DNA from: Glycine soja | Lineage: Eukaryota; Streptophyta; Magnoliopsida; Fabales; Fabaceae | NCBI RefSeq assembly: GCF_004193775.1 | Contig: NC_041003.1 | Location: 44,273,611-44,337,610 of the forward strand | Reading direction: 5' to 3' | DNA: 64,000 nucleotides | Part shown: piece by piece, positions 33,894 to 50,499 of the stretch | Layout: each line of letters opens with the position of its first letter | Position numbering within the stretch: the stretch's first letter is position 1 | The notes under the pieces: generated by a model | What the model was told of the DNA's origin: nothing | The model's input: the letters and a program-made list of their open reading frames with translations, nothing else | Databases searched by the model: none | Program-made: the position numbers and the translations under genes

Positions 33894-34027
33894 CACTACA
33901 AGAAAGTTTATATTCACAGAATATTTTCGACAACATCAAATTACTAAAGATCAAATTAATATATAGTGAGTGGAGTTCGTGAGAATTAATTTGATCTTCA
34001 GTAATTTTCGTGTTGTATATATTGTGC
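33894..34027. repeat. Small hairpin with CACTA-like end
   Basis: Begins CACTACAAGAAAG, which matches a CACTA-type terminus. About 32-bp arms follow: AAATTACTAAAGATCAAATT (near 33938-33957) is the inverse complement of the stretch ending ...TTTGATCTTCAGTAATTTTC, around a ~25-bp loop. The matching right terminus is not intact. Confidence 0.45.
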
Positions 34028-34126
34028 AAAACATGTGACAGCCAATAATCATAGATTGATTGTCATAATATATTTTTATTAAAAATAAAAAAGATTTTAC
34101 AGATGGTTTTGATCATTAGTAACGAG

Positions 34127-34389
34127 CATGCATTTTGTATGTGACAATTATAACATTCGTATCATTTTTAATTTTTTGCACAATGATTATTTTTCTTGTA
34201 GGAAACATGTATGAGAGTCCTACATAAGAATTGATACCTGCCAAAGAAAGTAGTACATGCATTTTGTATGTGACAACCATAACATTCGTATCATTTTTAA
34301 TTTTTTGCCCAATGATTAGGGTATTTTTCTTGTAGGAAACATGTATGAGAATCCTACATAAGAATCGATACCTGCAAAAGAAAGTAGTA
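34127..34389. repeat. Tandem duplication of ~130 bp
   Basis: Two adjacent copies, 34127-34255 and 34256-34389, both running from CATGCATTTTGTATGTGACA to GATACCTG(C)CAAAAGAAAGTAGTA with a handful of substitutions and one 5-bp indel (GGGTA in copy 2). Each contains ATTTTTCTTGTAGGAAACAT. A duplicated - strand frame (34116-34412) simply reflects the repeat. Confidence 0.9.
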
Positions 34390-35741
34390 TGGTGTGCAAA
34401 AAAATATTTCATATTATGAGTGGTATTCTAATCCTGGTATATGCTTGCAAACTCTACGGTTGTGTGTGTTTTAAGAACTGGAATTAATTCTGTATAAGTG
34501 GGAAGGATAGAGAAAGTGATCTTAATTTGATATATTTAATTTATTATTGCAGCGATACATTGCTTCATTGTCTTATAGGAATATGAAGTATATAGGGTCG
34601 GGGTTAATTTGGAGAAGAAGTGGATATAGGAACAATACATGATTAATGGGGCTAGTTAATCTTTGCCGTTGATTGGTACATGATTAATGGAGGTTTCTAT
34701 TTAATCTTTGTATTAACTTAGTAACTGTTTCAGGTACTTCTGGTATCCAGTAATGTTAATTTCTTTTGGCTGACCAAAAAGAAAATTCATATTGTGATTG
34801 ATGTAATAATTTTATAAGAGCATATACTTTAATTTACGCTTTTGTTTTGTATAATTTCTAGCTACCACCAGTGTGTACAATTTGATTGAAAAGTAGAATA
34901 AGACATCTTTCACATGTTTTAAAACATTGAAAATAGAATGTCTGTCTTCCTGGGTAGTATGAAGTTTCTTGTTTGTTTGTTTTTTTCAAAATACCTTTTG
35001 AGTCACCATTTTTTAATAGTAACAAATATTTAGTAAAACATTAATTTTTGTTACCAACTTAAAAAAAATTAAAAAAATCAGCAAATTCTCAATTAATCAA
35101 AGATGGGCCAGAACATGCACCTAAAAATATACCTTCCTAAAATTAATGCTGGTTCTCAAATTCTTATAGTAATCAATAATGGTAACATTTATAGTACTGT
35201 GCTAAATATTAATTGATGCAGCTAGGTGGTGATCTTCGTGGGATTAATTAGAACCCCACAATACCTTGTGTTGATGTTGGTGTAGTGGTATTAGCTAGTA
35301 CTGAAGCTAGCAAACAAGCATCGAAGTTTCCATTATCTTTTCTATGAACTTGTGCAGTTTTGCCCTTAAAATTTTGATTGACGCTCCACCACACCGGTTT
35401 CTATAGTGTTTAGATAAAATGAATCTTAAATAATGATTATGATTGATAATGATCCAGCCCAAATAATACTTGGTCTAAAAGTAGATAGTTTTTTATTCTT
35501 ATAAATGCAGGCAATTTTGATTGGGTAAGTTAATTGATTGGGTACTTGTTATCTCTCTGGGCTCTCGTGCCTGAAAAACCTGCATGCATCTTCATTGCCA
35601 ACTTGCCAACTTGTGGGGTATAATAGATCTTAGCTGGTTAAGATTCGATTTTTTTCATCACTTTCCATTAACTAATTTATTTATTTGATAATATAATATT
35701 AGCATCTAGCACAATACTTATACAAGTAGCATTTCTCTTTC

Positions 35742-35804
<63 letters not shown>

Positions 35805-36161
35805 TAGCTTGGGCTTTTGAAACTTTTGAATAGTCAACCTCGGCACATATTATTTAATAACAACAGCCAAACAAATAAGAACCCTATAGTTTCAGTCATA
35901 ATAAGGATAAATGCATTACTAATGTTCGACCAAGTTCATTTCACCAGAACCTTGTGTTTTCCTAATTAAAAAAAAAAATACCAACTTAAATAATTTCATA
36001 CTTTTCAATTTCAACCTGTCAATTCAATCCACATTTTCCAGACTTAGATAAATGTTATGTAACATGCACTAATTTGTCAAGTTCTTGGTGATTATTTGTA
36101 AAACAAAAAGTTCTTGATGATTAGGTGAGCGTTATGGGTTGCCATCTCACACACCCTCTCC
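34390..36161. other. Intergenic DNA upstream of peroxidase 4
   Basis: Contains an (AAT)n microsatellite of about 63 bp at 35742-35804. No gene seen. The right part is the peroxidase 4 promoter region. Confidence 0.5.
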
Positions 36162-36169
36162 TATATATT
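36162..36169 (+). promoter_or_regulatory. TATA box of peroxidase 4
   Basis: TATATATT about 80 bp upstream of the ATG at 36247; the sequence between is C/T-rich and looks like a normal plant leader. Confidence 0.55.
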
Positions 36170-36246
36170 GTAGCATTTTCCTGGCATAGTCTCTAAGATC
36201 ATCCATCCATCTTCTCATAAGCTTTACTTAATTAGCAAATCCAAAT

Positions 36247-40244
<3,998 letters not shown>

Positions 40245-40257
40245 AAGAGACACAACA

Positions 40258-40263
40258 AATAAA
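40258..40263 (+). terminator. Candidate poly(A) signal of peroxidase 4
   Basis: AATAAA 14 nt after the TAG, which is very close; later A/T-rich signals (for example ATAATGAAAG near 40506) may be the ones used. Confidence 0.3.
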
Positions 40264-40618
40264 TTATATGAATTGTGTGTTTGTGTGTTACATATACACC
40301 CTAAAAGTGGGGTAGTTCTTTTGTGAGTTGATCTGTTAAGGTGTTTTCTTGTTCCTTCAAAATTTGTATTGTTAAGTTCAATTTCAATTTTACTAGAGTT
40401 ATTGTAAGGAATTAATTGTAAAGCATGTTTTTCTTACATGTAATGTCATTTTAAGGATGTGTTGTTACGGTTACAACAATTGTAACTGTTGCAAAAAACG
40501 TGATATAATGAAAGTGGAATATTGTTTTCTTTTTATAAGAATGACTTTCAGTATGTATTAGCTTACTGAATTAATTATTTAGATGCTACTTTTTTTTAAG
40601 GATGTTCAGATAGATGCT

Positions 40619-40954
40619 ACTGAGATTGAAGAGAATTTTAAATTCAATAATAAAGTAATGCAATAAAACAAAAGTAAAGAAAAAGAGCAATGCAATTAAA
40701 TAAAATAAAGGAAGTGTTTCAACTTTCATTTACTTGTGAGCTTTCTCAAATGGGCTAAGATGTCACCAAATTGTGATGTGAGTAATCGATACCTATTTAA
40801 TTTTTGTTGTACATATAATTGTAGAAGAGTATTTTAGTTGTCAATTAATGAGATTTTAATTGATTTCTTTCGAGTATCTATTCGCATTCATAGGTGAATA
40901 TTTTTCTTGGTCCCAACATTTTTTTTCATAAATATTAATGTTGCTCAAACCAAC
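40619..40954. repeat. Long direct repeat, left copy
   Basis: ACTGAGATTGAAGAGAATTT through CTTGGTCCCAACATTTTTTT to CAACCATT recurs at 42908-43241, about 2.29 kb downstream, at around 90% identity by eye. Same orientation. It lies beside Ty1-copia-like sequence but does not have clean LTR ends. Confidence 0.85.
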
Positions 40955-41599
40955 CATTATTTTTCAAACAAGTCTTCATTATTTTTTCGTTATTTAATAT
41001 TTTACTCTAATTATCTGGTCCTTGGATGCGGTCTTTTTTTTTTGGTTATTCTGATATATTCTTCACAATAATTAATTCATTTATATGGAAACTTTTCTTT
41101 ACTATCAAGAAAGAATTGTTCGATGTAAGCTAGTATTTTTTTCTTCTAATTTTCTTACCATATAATTTCATCTGATTTATTAATTTATATGAAGTAATGT
41201 ATAGGAATCAAACCTTTTGTCCTTGTTTCTTTATTTTTATCTATTTTAATTTCTTTACTTGTATCTATTTTTTTTGTTCAAAGCACAAACATAACAAAGT
41301 TGAAAAAGAATTTATTCTTATTCATGAACCCCCCAAAAATTAAGGAATAAGCTGCATATTTATCAATTCCTTACTTGCGAACTATGGAAGGATGAATTTC
41401 CTCTTTAAGTTTTATTCTTTCATTTAATAATATATATTTTTATGCTTCTTCACTCATCTATCTTTGATCTTTCCTATCACTCATCAAAATTTTCATTCTT
41501 TAAAATTGCAACTCCACATCATTCAATTAATATTGTGATTCCCAGCAATAAGGTTGCTTCTATATTCTTAACCTTCTTGACATCATATCTGCACATACC

Positions 41600-42908
41600 T
41601 TAAAACAAATTATTAGCATTAGTTTTTGTTTTTTTACTCTTTTTTTCATCTCTCTACCTTAAACTTTATCATAGTATCAGAGTTCTCCTTTTTTTTAGAG
41701 CTTTATATAATCATTAATATCAGTTGTGCAATCTTTTCTTTGTTCCGCTCATGGCTTCTGTTCGTGATGCTGCTTCTCATGAACTTGGTTTTGAAGAAGG
41801 CATGATCTGGCTACCCTCAAAGATACATATCCAAATTTAGATTATGAGGATATTAAAGTTACTACAGTCAAACCCTTTCCATCAAAAGATGCAGGATCTA
41901 TGTTTTTAATGCATTTGTTTCCATATTCGACTACTTCATTCAGTGAGTACCCTTCCTCAACAATATTGACTTGTTGAAATTTGGTAACAACAATAGCTTT
42001 CTTATCTAGTAAGGATGTGTTCTCAGAATTGATAGTTCTTGACTCCAAATGAAGTTTGTGTAAGTTTCTCCATGTCTAGCACTACCTAGTTTCTACCTAC
42101 AAGGTGTTTGATTAAATGCTTCTGAAAATTTTGTCTTATTGTTTTCAACCTTTTAAGCTTGTTTTGATTATTTTAGCTTCTATCATGTGTGGTAGTTAAG
42201 CATTGTTCATTTGTTTGCTTATGTTCATGGTGATTAAATATTATTTTAGCTTCTGTCATGGATGATTAAGTCTTGGTTGCAGTTGGTTCACAAAGTGTAT
42301 GTGAAAAGTCTTCATTGAAACAGATTTTGTGTTCTTCTATTTTGTTGATGTAAGCTTTTATCCATAGTGATTAAGCATTGCTTAAGCTTTTTCCATGGAT
42401 GGTTAGACATTAAATTGTTGTTTTACTTTTTTCTTAAGTGGTTAAACATTGATTTTAGTTTCTGTTCTTGATGGTTAAGCCTTGTTGCTTATGTCAAGTG
42501 GTTAAACTTTGAGGTATAATTTCTGCTTGGTGGTTAAGCTTTGATAATTTCCTGGATTGATTGTTGTTGATTTTGCTTGATGTTTAAGCTTTGATGCTTG
42601 CTTTGGACTCAAGAAGATTGAGAAAGTCAATGTTGATCGAAGATTTCTAAAAGCTACTGTTTTGACTGATGTATTTCTAGCATGTTTAGCTATATTTCAA
42701 TTTTTCAGACTTTATTTTTATTTCCTTTGATGTAGATGTATTATCTTCTTCCAACTTGTGGGGTATTATAAATATAGATTAGCTTAATTAGTTATAAGTT
42801 AGACTCAATATATTTATATAAAAATTGATTTGCTCATTTTGAACATTATCAAAAGTAATATTTAATTTTTTTTCTTCTCTTTTTTCCATCTTTCTACCTT
42901 AAACTTTA
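41600..42908 (+). mobile_element. Decayed Ty1-copia-like fragment (LTR end, PBS)
   Basis: At 41672-41683 TAGTATCAGAGT differs at two positions from the initiator-Met tRNA primer-binding site (TGGTATCAGAGC) of plant copia elements, and is preceded by ATCA as an LTR end would be. An ATG at 41750 (MASVRDAASHELGFEEG) could be the remains of gag. The LTR tail CTACCTTAAACTTT (41655-41668) recurs at 42893-42906, downstream of a TATA-like stretch (TATTATAAATATAG near 42764). Between about 42100 and 42600, GGTTAAGC/TTAAGCTTTG-type motifs recur many times. No intact retroelement gene remains. Confidence 0.45.
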
Positions 42909-43241
42909 CTGAGATTGAAGAGAATTTTAAATTCGATAATAAAGTCATGGAATAAAAGAAAAGTAAAGAAAAAGAGCAATGCTATTAAATAGAATAAAGG
43001 AGCTGTTTCAACTTTCAATTACTTGTGAACTTTCTCAAATGAGCTAAGATGTCAGCAGGTTGTGAGGTGAATAATCAATATCTATTTAATTTTTGCCGTG
43101 CATATAATTGTAAAAGAGTATTTTCGTGGTCAATTAATGAGATTTTAATTTATTTCTTTCGAGGATCTATTGGCATTCATAGGTGAATATTTCTCTTGGT
43201 CCCAACATTTTTTTTAAAATATTGGTGTCACTCAAATCAAC
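42908..43241. repeat. Long direct repeat, right copy
   Basis: Second copy of the 40619-40954 repeat, starting immediately after the LTR-tail-like CTACCTTAAACTTT. Confidence 0.85.
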
Positions 43242-45776
43242 CATTTGTTTATATATCTATTTTTTGTATGAAAAAAAATTGATATATCAACAACGGGTTG
43301 ATATATCTATTTAATTACAACAATTCATTCGTGATATAGAATTGAATTCTTGTAAAATAACTTGCTGTTCGTCTAATTTCTAGAATATAAATTCTCTTAA
43401 AGTTTCACAATTTAAGAGACCCTTAATTTTAATTATATGAGAAAATTGGTGTGCATAATTGTGTTTTTAGTTTTAAAAATTATTTTTCAAAACAAATTTT
43501 AAACTATAATTTTTAGTGAAGAGAGTGGAGAAGAAAAATAGGACAATACAAAAAAAACATGAATAATAAAAAAACTGAAAGTAATTAGTTAAAGAATCAA
43601 AACTGCTAGCTTATATATGTTTTGATTTTTTTTATTTTAAAAAACTATAACATTTAAAAAAAAACTGGTTTTAAAAAACTACTTTTATCGGAGATAACTT
43701 TTTTTTTTAAAAAAAAAGTTTTAAAAAAAGGACACATCATTTCAGGCCACATTCCATAAGATTGATGAGGCTAAAAAATTCACAAAATCACAAACTTATT
43801 GAATTATAACTATAGTCATAGGTGCAATATATTTAAAAGATGAAGGCAAATAAATCAATTAGAAGCATGCATGGTCTAACATTTTATTTTCCAATTTCAT
43901 AAGAATATCCGTTCGGTCAATGGATGACTAACTACTTCATACAAACATATATTTAATAGAGGTTTAGTTATAATAAACTACAACTAAAAGCATTAAGAGT
44001 AGAAGTCAATAACATCACAATCCAATTAATTCTTGACAAAGGAATAAGAGACGATAAAAAGGGAAGAAAACTCTTTATTAACTTCAAGAAACTAGAAATT
44101 AAACTAAAGAAATCTCCAAATAAACTAATTTCTTAAAATTCCTAAATCCTTAATTAGGTGCACGTACTTGTGTGTTACAGTTTTTGTGTCCCTTGATAAG
44201 CTAACGTAGAAAACGCTAACTATATATAGTAGCCTTTTGAAAATATTAGACGATAAGCTTGCTGCCTTAGCAACCATTATTCAATGCTTAGGTATATATG
44301 TACTTTTTTTTAATTATATTATTGTTACGAGATATATATTTATCAACTTTGTTGATGGCTAATTTAAAAATTGATTGGTCACTTTTACTGAAATTCTCTC
44401 CTTCCAATAATGTTTTTTTCTCTCTATAAAACTTAAATATAAAATCTTACTTAAAGAAAACTAAGTTTAATACCTCTCGAACCAACAACTTATATGTATA
44501 TATGTACATACATACCACACCAACTACATTATAGGCTTTCCCTTAAAAAGAAAACTAAATTATAGGCTTTGAAAATCTTGACAAATCTATCACAACATTT
44601 TGGCTTCGTTCAGCCTTCATTCACGTTAGACTATATTTTAGACGGAGTTTCATGCATACCCTTCCACAATGCATGCAAGACATAATCTCTGATGATAGCA
44701 ATGTTCTCTGATCTTTATGAAGCAATGCAAGCCTCGTCCTCATTGCAATTACTTAATTGTCATATATATATATAAACACAGGTGACTAGCTTTATTTGAA
44801 GAATTGCAATGAATTGTTTAATAGTATCACTACATCAAGTTAGCTACCATTCTTCAACAAGTTCATTTGCACAAAATTACTTAGCATATTGAAACATTTC
44901 TTCGCATTTCAGCTGGTTTGGTTTGGATGAGGAATAATTGCTTTAAGCTATTTTTATCTTGCATTCTTGTATGGAGTACAAATTCTATTTTTGAACAGAA
45001 CGCAAAAAATTAAATTAAAATATAATCAGTTTCTCACTTTTTATAACTCATCTGAATAGGTGCGCTAACAATACGGTCTATGTGAAAAGTGGATTTCATT
45101 AGGAAGTGTAAGCAAAATCTTTAGCTTATAAAGTGTGTTACCAAACACACAAACCATTAGTCATTCTGGTATCTATGCTATTAATGAGTGCTGCGTGGCG
45201 TATGTGCGAAAATAACACCAATACAAATTTAAAATTTTCAGTTCTGAACCGTAACATAAAACCTGGCAGTAATGATACCTTATATCTTCAAGGATGAAAT
45301 AAGTTGCGTTTAGATGAACCGACAAAGACGTACAAACTTCATTAGCTTAATGAGAAATGCAACTCTTATGCCACTTTTAACTGTTAACACTTAATAATTT
45401 CTTCTTCAAATGCTTGCTACATACTATCATCTAAGGATGAAGACAATATCCAGATCCCTATCGTATTGAAAGGGCCAGTTAATACATCACCAAATACTAG
45501 TTATTGTCCACTAACATTTTGCCTTAGCTCAGAAACAAAAGTTACACTTGCATGCATAATTTTTCTTCACATCACAGAGAGGTGTGTCACATGAGGACAC
45601 AATCAATTCTCCTCCTCCATACATATTCTCCCCCTTTACAAGCATGTGTAAACAATAAAAAAATAAAAAAATAAAAACTTTACGCATATTATGTGCACAA
45701 TGCAATGTATAAATCTTACATATTTTGTAAGTTGATTCAAAACCTTTGGAAGGCTCACAAGGTTGGAAAATCAAGA
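43242..45776. other. Intergenic DNA, 3' side of the U-box gene
   Basis: No gene supported. The right end should include the 3' UTR of the U-box gene. The - strand frame at 45529-45780 overlaps that UTR and is not credible. Confidence 0.45.
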
Positions 45777-48700
45777 TCAAGCTCTCCCAGCGCTCCCATG
45801 TCTTTGGCTTCTAAATTGATTAAGGAGAGCCAAGGCCTAAATTGAAAAACAATTTCATCACTTCTTTTTTGTAACAAGAAAAAATATATATATAGTAAAA
45901 AGGAAACTAAATTATGAAACCATGAAGAACCCCATACCTTTTCTTTGGCCCTTGGGGTGCCTGATTGTGACAATGCTACTAAAGGGGGTACAGCTCCTTC
46001 TTGGAGCACCATGTTTAAGTATCTGTGATTGTCTGAGCATAGATGTAGAAGAGCCGCTGCTGCATTCTCCTTTCCTCTCGCAGAACCCAACTCGATAACT
46101 TCAACCAAAACAGGAATGCCACCTTGCTGACCAATTGCTGTTTTCCCTTCTGGTATCGTAGCAAGATTTGCTAGAACAGCCACTGCCTTATCAACCATTC
46201 CGGCTGCCGGGTCCATTAACTCTACAAGGTTTTTCACAGCACCGGCTTGCACAATTCGATCCTTGTTTTCATGAAATAATGACAAGTTAAACAAAGCAGT
46301 GGCAGCATCTTTCTTCCCTCTAGGCGTTCCGTTCCCTAATAAATCGACCAGTGGTCGAATTGCCCCAGACCTGCCTATCCTGATCTTGTTTTCCTCAGTA
46401 ACTGATAGGCTGAAAAGAGTGGCAGCTGAATTCTCCTTGGCTTCTGGACTCCCTGTCTGAAGGACATGAATCAAAGGTTCAATTGCACCAGAATTTGCAA
46501 TAGCAGCTTTGTTGTTATCATTGATTGATAAGTTAAGGAGTGTTGTAACAGAATTTTCCTGGATCCTAGTATCGGTTGATTGCAGTAAATCAACTATTAA
46601 GCTAATGGCTCCACAATTTGAGATCACAATTCGGTTATCCATATTTTCCTTAGCAAGAAGGCGGAGTTCTGCTGTTGCCTCTCTCTTAGAATCAACAGAA
46701 TCGCTCTTTAACTGCTCCAATAATTTCCGAACCTGGGTTTCAGCAGCAGAAAGATCAGCTCTTGTTTCGATAGGATTAGACACTACCCTAGGAACAAGCC
46801 ACTCAGATGACCTTTGCCATAAAGTTTGGCTTCGAGACCTTGGCACCGCCAATTGGGGTGAAAACTCAGGTTCTCTACGACGAGTTGGCATGGCAACAGC
46901 ATCTGGCCCTGAATTCAATTCTCCAGAAGCATCTTGACTGTGGACTGAACTGGTTGACAGCAGAGGAGTATTGTTATGAGAAGTAGTTCTAACATCAGTT
47001 TGAGATTGTTCTGAGCTTAAGGCATTGGAGGATTCCCTTGTAGATGGTGACATTAATGATTGGTCAACTGAATCCACACTCCCTTCATCTGAGCTGGCAG
47101 ACTCGTCATCCGAACCTGTGGATGATATTCTTTCAAGATTCACATGCTGCTCATTAACCATACCATTTAAGGAACCACTTGGAGTTGAAGAGGAATGCAA
47201 TGTTGATGTTCGTTCTTGGTGGATTTCAGGCAAATCCTTGATCAAACCAGACTCCATAGACCCATGAAAAGGAGATGACTGATTTAAGCTTTTGGACTTC
47301 ATGGGATCAACGAGCTTCACATCATTTGATTCACACCAGTTAGCAATTAGTGCCTTGACAGTGTAGTTAGGTATTAGATTGGTGTGAACCAGAGTCTGAC
47401 GTGTCTTGGGACAAACAGTAAGTCCAAGATCAATCCAGTTCTTGATGAAAGCCCGCTCATATGTTTGCCCTGATGCCACAATGACTGGATCCATCATCAA
47501 TTCTAAAGAGAGAGGACAGCAAAAATCAGCAGGTACTAACACCGGGATAGAGCTCTGAGCTTGCTTAAGCATAACAAGATGCTCATGCATACGATTTACA
47601 ACTGAGATCATTTGATCAATAAATTCAACTTCTACAGCATTTTCAAGTTGTTCAGCATTCTCCTTCAACTTATCAAGGGCTACAGCCTCTATCAGGGCCT
47701 CTTGATTAGACCTTAGACCCAGATTCTCGGCGATGTTTTCCAGGACCTCTGTACTTGGCCCTACACCTTCCAGTTGTTCCATAATAGCTTTTTTAATGGT
47801 TGATGATGTTTCATCTCGTAAATTATCAAGGAGACTTTGAGGTGAAGCCTTCAGCTGTTGTAAAATGCTGAGTCCCAAATCCTGAATTGTTGATATTAAG
47901 GGATCAACTTGAATAACCTAGTGATTAAGAGTAAAGAGTGAGAACCAACACATACTTAACATCAAATAATTGAGCCAAATGACATCTATGATAAGCAAGC
48001 AGGCTTGAAAAGACAACTAGTACATAACATACATCTATACCAGATGGAAATCCAAGTCAAGCAAATATACTAGAAAACTGTTCAGTTCTAACCTCAGCAC
48101 CTCTCATCTCACCAAGGTGTACAAGGTTAATGACTTAAAGCTATATAGTCGACAAAAAGTAGAACTTGGGTGAACTATTAGTACAAAGAAAAGCTTTGAT
48201 TAAGCAGGGTGAAAGAACATGAAGTAATGTTATGAAAAAAGACAAGCAGAAGAACAACAAAGATGAGAGAAAAGTGACTGAGGGAGGCAGAAAATGAAAA
48301 ACTACACAAATACTTGGCTACAAAACTGAATTCCTCTTTACAAAACAGCAGGAAAAGGTATGATCACCTTAGCCACAGGAACATAGAGAAAGATATGTTT
48401 ATACTAAAATTAGTTCAGGGCTTGACTTAGTGAATTATAAAGACATTGCTCAATAAAAGCTCAGCTAATTTTATATATACTAACAACTAAGATAAATGTT
48501 CCATTTTCATTTATATCTACAAACTAAAATTTAAGATATTATTAATTTAATTTATCATGCTACACACAACTTAACTATCATTTTACCTCACCAAGAACCC
48601 TTAATATAGAATATAGATAATATTCATAAAAAAATCTTCACAAATAACATTAACTAAATATAGATGTAGCCATAATTCAATACTTACATTTCTTATGCCT

Positions 48701-49368
48701 ATAGATAACATCATTATCAAAACAGTGTGAAAGCACAAAATGGGCAAGGAAAATAGGCAGAAAAAATATGAAAATGTACAAAAAAGGATTAGTGGGAAAA
48801 AAAATCATGCAAATGGGAGACAAAATATCATTCAAGTGAGAAGGCAAAACCCATGCAAATAGATGGGAAGCTTGGTAGGAAAAAATTGTTTAAATGAATA
48901 GGAAAAGCATCTATGTGAATAAGAAGGAAAATGGACCAAAAGGCTGGCCAAAACATTATGTAAATAGGTGGTGAAAAAAATATAAAAAGAAAATGCAAAT
49001 ATGAAGGAAAAAAAAATCATGTAAGGTGGCCAAGTGGGTGGAGGGGAAACCCTGGATTATAATGTAGAGAGTAGAGACAAAATGTGACTCACAAAGTAAA
49101 AATTACTAGATAATGGATGCCAGTTCAGAATAAGCTCCCTCAACTCATCAACAGCTAGACTAAGTTCCTCAAATAGCTTACTAAGCAATTTGTTAGAAGC
49201 TAAATCAGAAAAAACAGTAGTATCAATAATCGGCTTCAACAACTTAAGCATCTTCTCTGCCTTTTGGTAATACTTTGATACAGGTTCTGACTTCATTCTT
49301 TCAGAAAATGATAAATGCGAAAATGAGGATATCGCATCAGATAGCACCTTTAACAAAGATATCTCCAT
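45777..49368 (-). CDS. PUB4: U-box/ARM-repeat E3 ubiquitin ligase, PUB4-like
   Basis: Plant U-box E3 ligase that transfers ubiquitin from E2s. Arabidopsis PUB4 acts in root meristem (CLE) signalling and anther development. Coding exons complement(49093-49368, 45938-47917, 45777-45836), 771 aa, GT-AG introns, phase 0. Exon 1 starts MEISLLKVLSDAISSF, the family N-terminus. Residues about 93-200 are the helical UND region. The U-box is about 221-291 (PADFCCPLSLELMMDPVIVA to ANWCESN), with GQTYER and CPKTRQ motifs. A Ser-rich linker follows (about 300-470). ARM repeats from about 480 contain NLSINDNNK, TLFSLSVTEENK and LANLATIPEGK. The last 60-nt exon gives ALALLNQFRSQRHGSAGRA. Exon 2 is open through the 101-nt last intron to 45755, so a retained-intron form would have a different 60-residue tail. 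Compared with PUB4, about 16 residues before VGPSTEVLENI look missing. The ATG is 5 nt after a splice acceptor (TGCAG). Confidence 0.92.
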
Positions 49369-49439
49369 AACACCTGCACTAGTAACAAAAAATTAGTTCA
49401 GTTGTATGTCATTATGAAACCAGAAAAAGAAAACAGAAG

Positions 49440-49700
49440 AAAAAAAAAAGACTTTATTTCTGGATTGAAAATGAACAAGACAAGGAGAAAGATCTCTCAT
49501 CCAAGGTTCCCCCTTTCTATGACGGATCTAATTATCAATTCTCAATTGATACACCCTTCTACCCGTTTTATTTAAGTCAAATCCCTGTCCTTCCATCCTC
49601 TCTAACTAACTAACTAACTAATTGTTCTAGCTATTTACTGTAACTATTGTATTTGGAACCTATAACATATGTAGATCTGATTGGACAACAATATAACAGC
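49440..49700 (-). mobile_element. LTR-like stretch in the U-box gene leader intron
   Basis: On the - strand: TTAGTTAGTTAGTTAG, then AGAGGATGGAAGGACAGGGA, a TATA-like ACTTAAATAA, and at the end CTCCTTGTCTTGTTCATTTT before CAGAAATAAAGTC. This order resembles plant LTRs (compare 63760-63900). No internal genes seen; limits approximate. Confidence 0.35.
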
Positions 49701-50499
49701 TCCGGAAATTATATTATATAGGATAACATAGGATTTGAGGAAACTATAAGACCTGATATAATAAGAAACTGACAAGCCTTTACTTTATAGGGCCGTATTA
49801 GCTACCTGATAGTATGAAGACCTAACCATTTGTTATTGGACTGTATATGACCTAATTATGCAATTAAATGTAAATTTAGAATGAAAACCATTTTAGAAGA
49901 GAAAAAAAAAGTTGCAATTAAGAGCGAACAAAACAGTGGATAAAATTAAAGAAGAAGAAAAAAAAACTAATCACTATAGTAATAATAGAACATTACAATT
50001 AGGGTCAAAATAGCCAATGAAAACATGAAAGGAATTCAATGAAAATGGGACAATGAATGCACAAGATTGCCTCTGTAAAAGATTGCAAATTGTAGCTTTG
50101 GTCAAATGGACCATTCAGTTTTACAAATACTAGAGATCATAAAACAATTCATAATGCATTTTCCTACTCAGAAAAACTTTAATGCATAAATCCATTTGTA
50201 CAAAAGATTTTAGAAAACTGAAACTCTGATATGAGAAGAATCAAATACCACTTGAAGAAGCAGAAGACCAACTCCTACTATAAGCAAGGCTGATAAGAGA
50301 AGAAACCTTCACTATAAACAGGATTTTCAGGTCTGACACATAGCCAACAGGGGAGTCATGCTTCTGCATTGCATTTCCTATCTGGTCTTATCCAGAGAAC
50401 CTCAATATAATAGAGTTATAAGACGTTATTACTCACAGTATTGCACAATTATGCACATGAAGCAAATATCTGTTATCACTGGATAACAATAGAACTTGA

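Noticed and set aside
40621..43207. Equal 298-bp repeats with TG...CA ends as LTRs of one element
   Set aside because: Homology continues past the CA on both sides, no 5-bp target duplication is seen, and the primer-like site is about 750 bp away, so the repeats are not the LTR borders.
45755..47878. 707-residue frame taken as the whole U-box protein
   Set aside because: It lacks the N-terminal exon and reads through the last intron; the conserved tail comes from the exon at 45777-45836.
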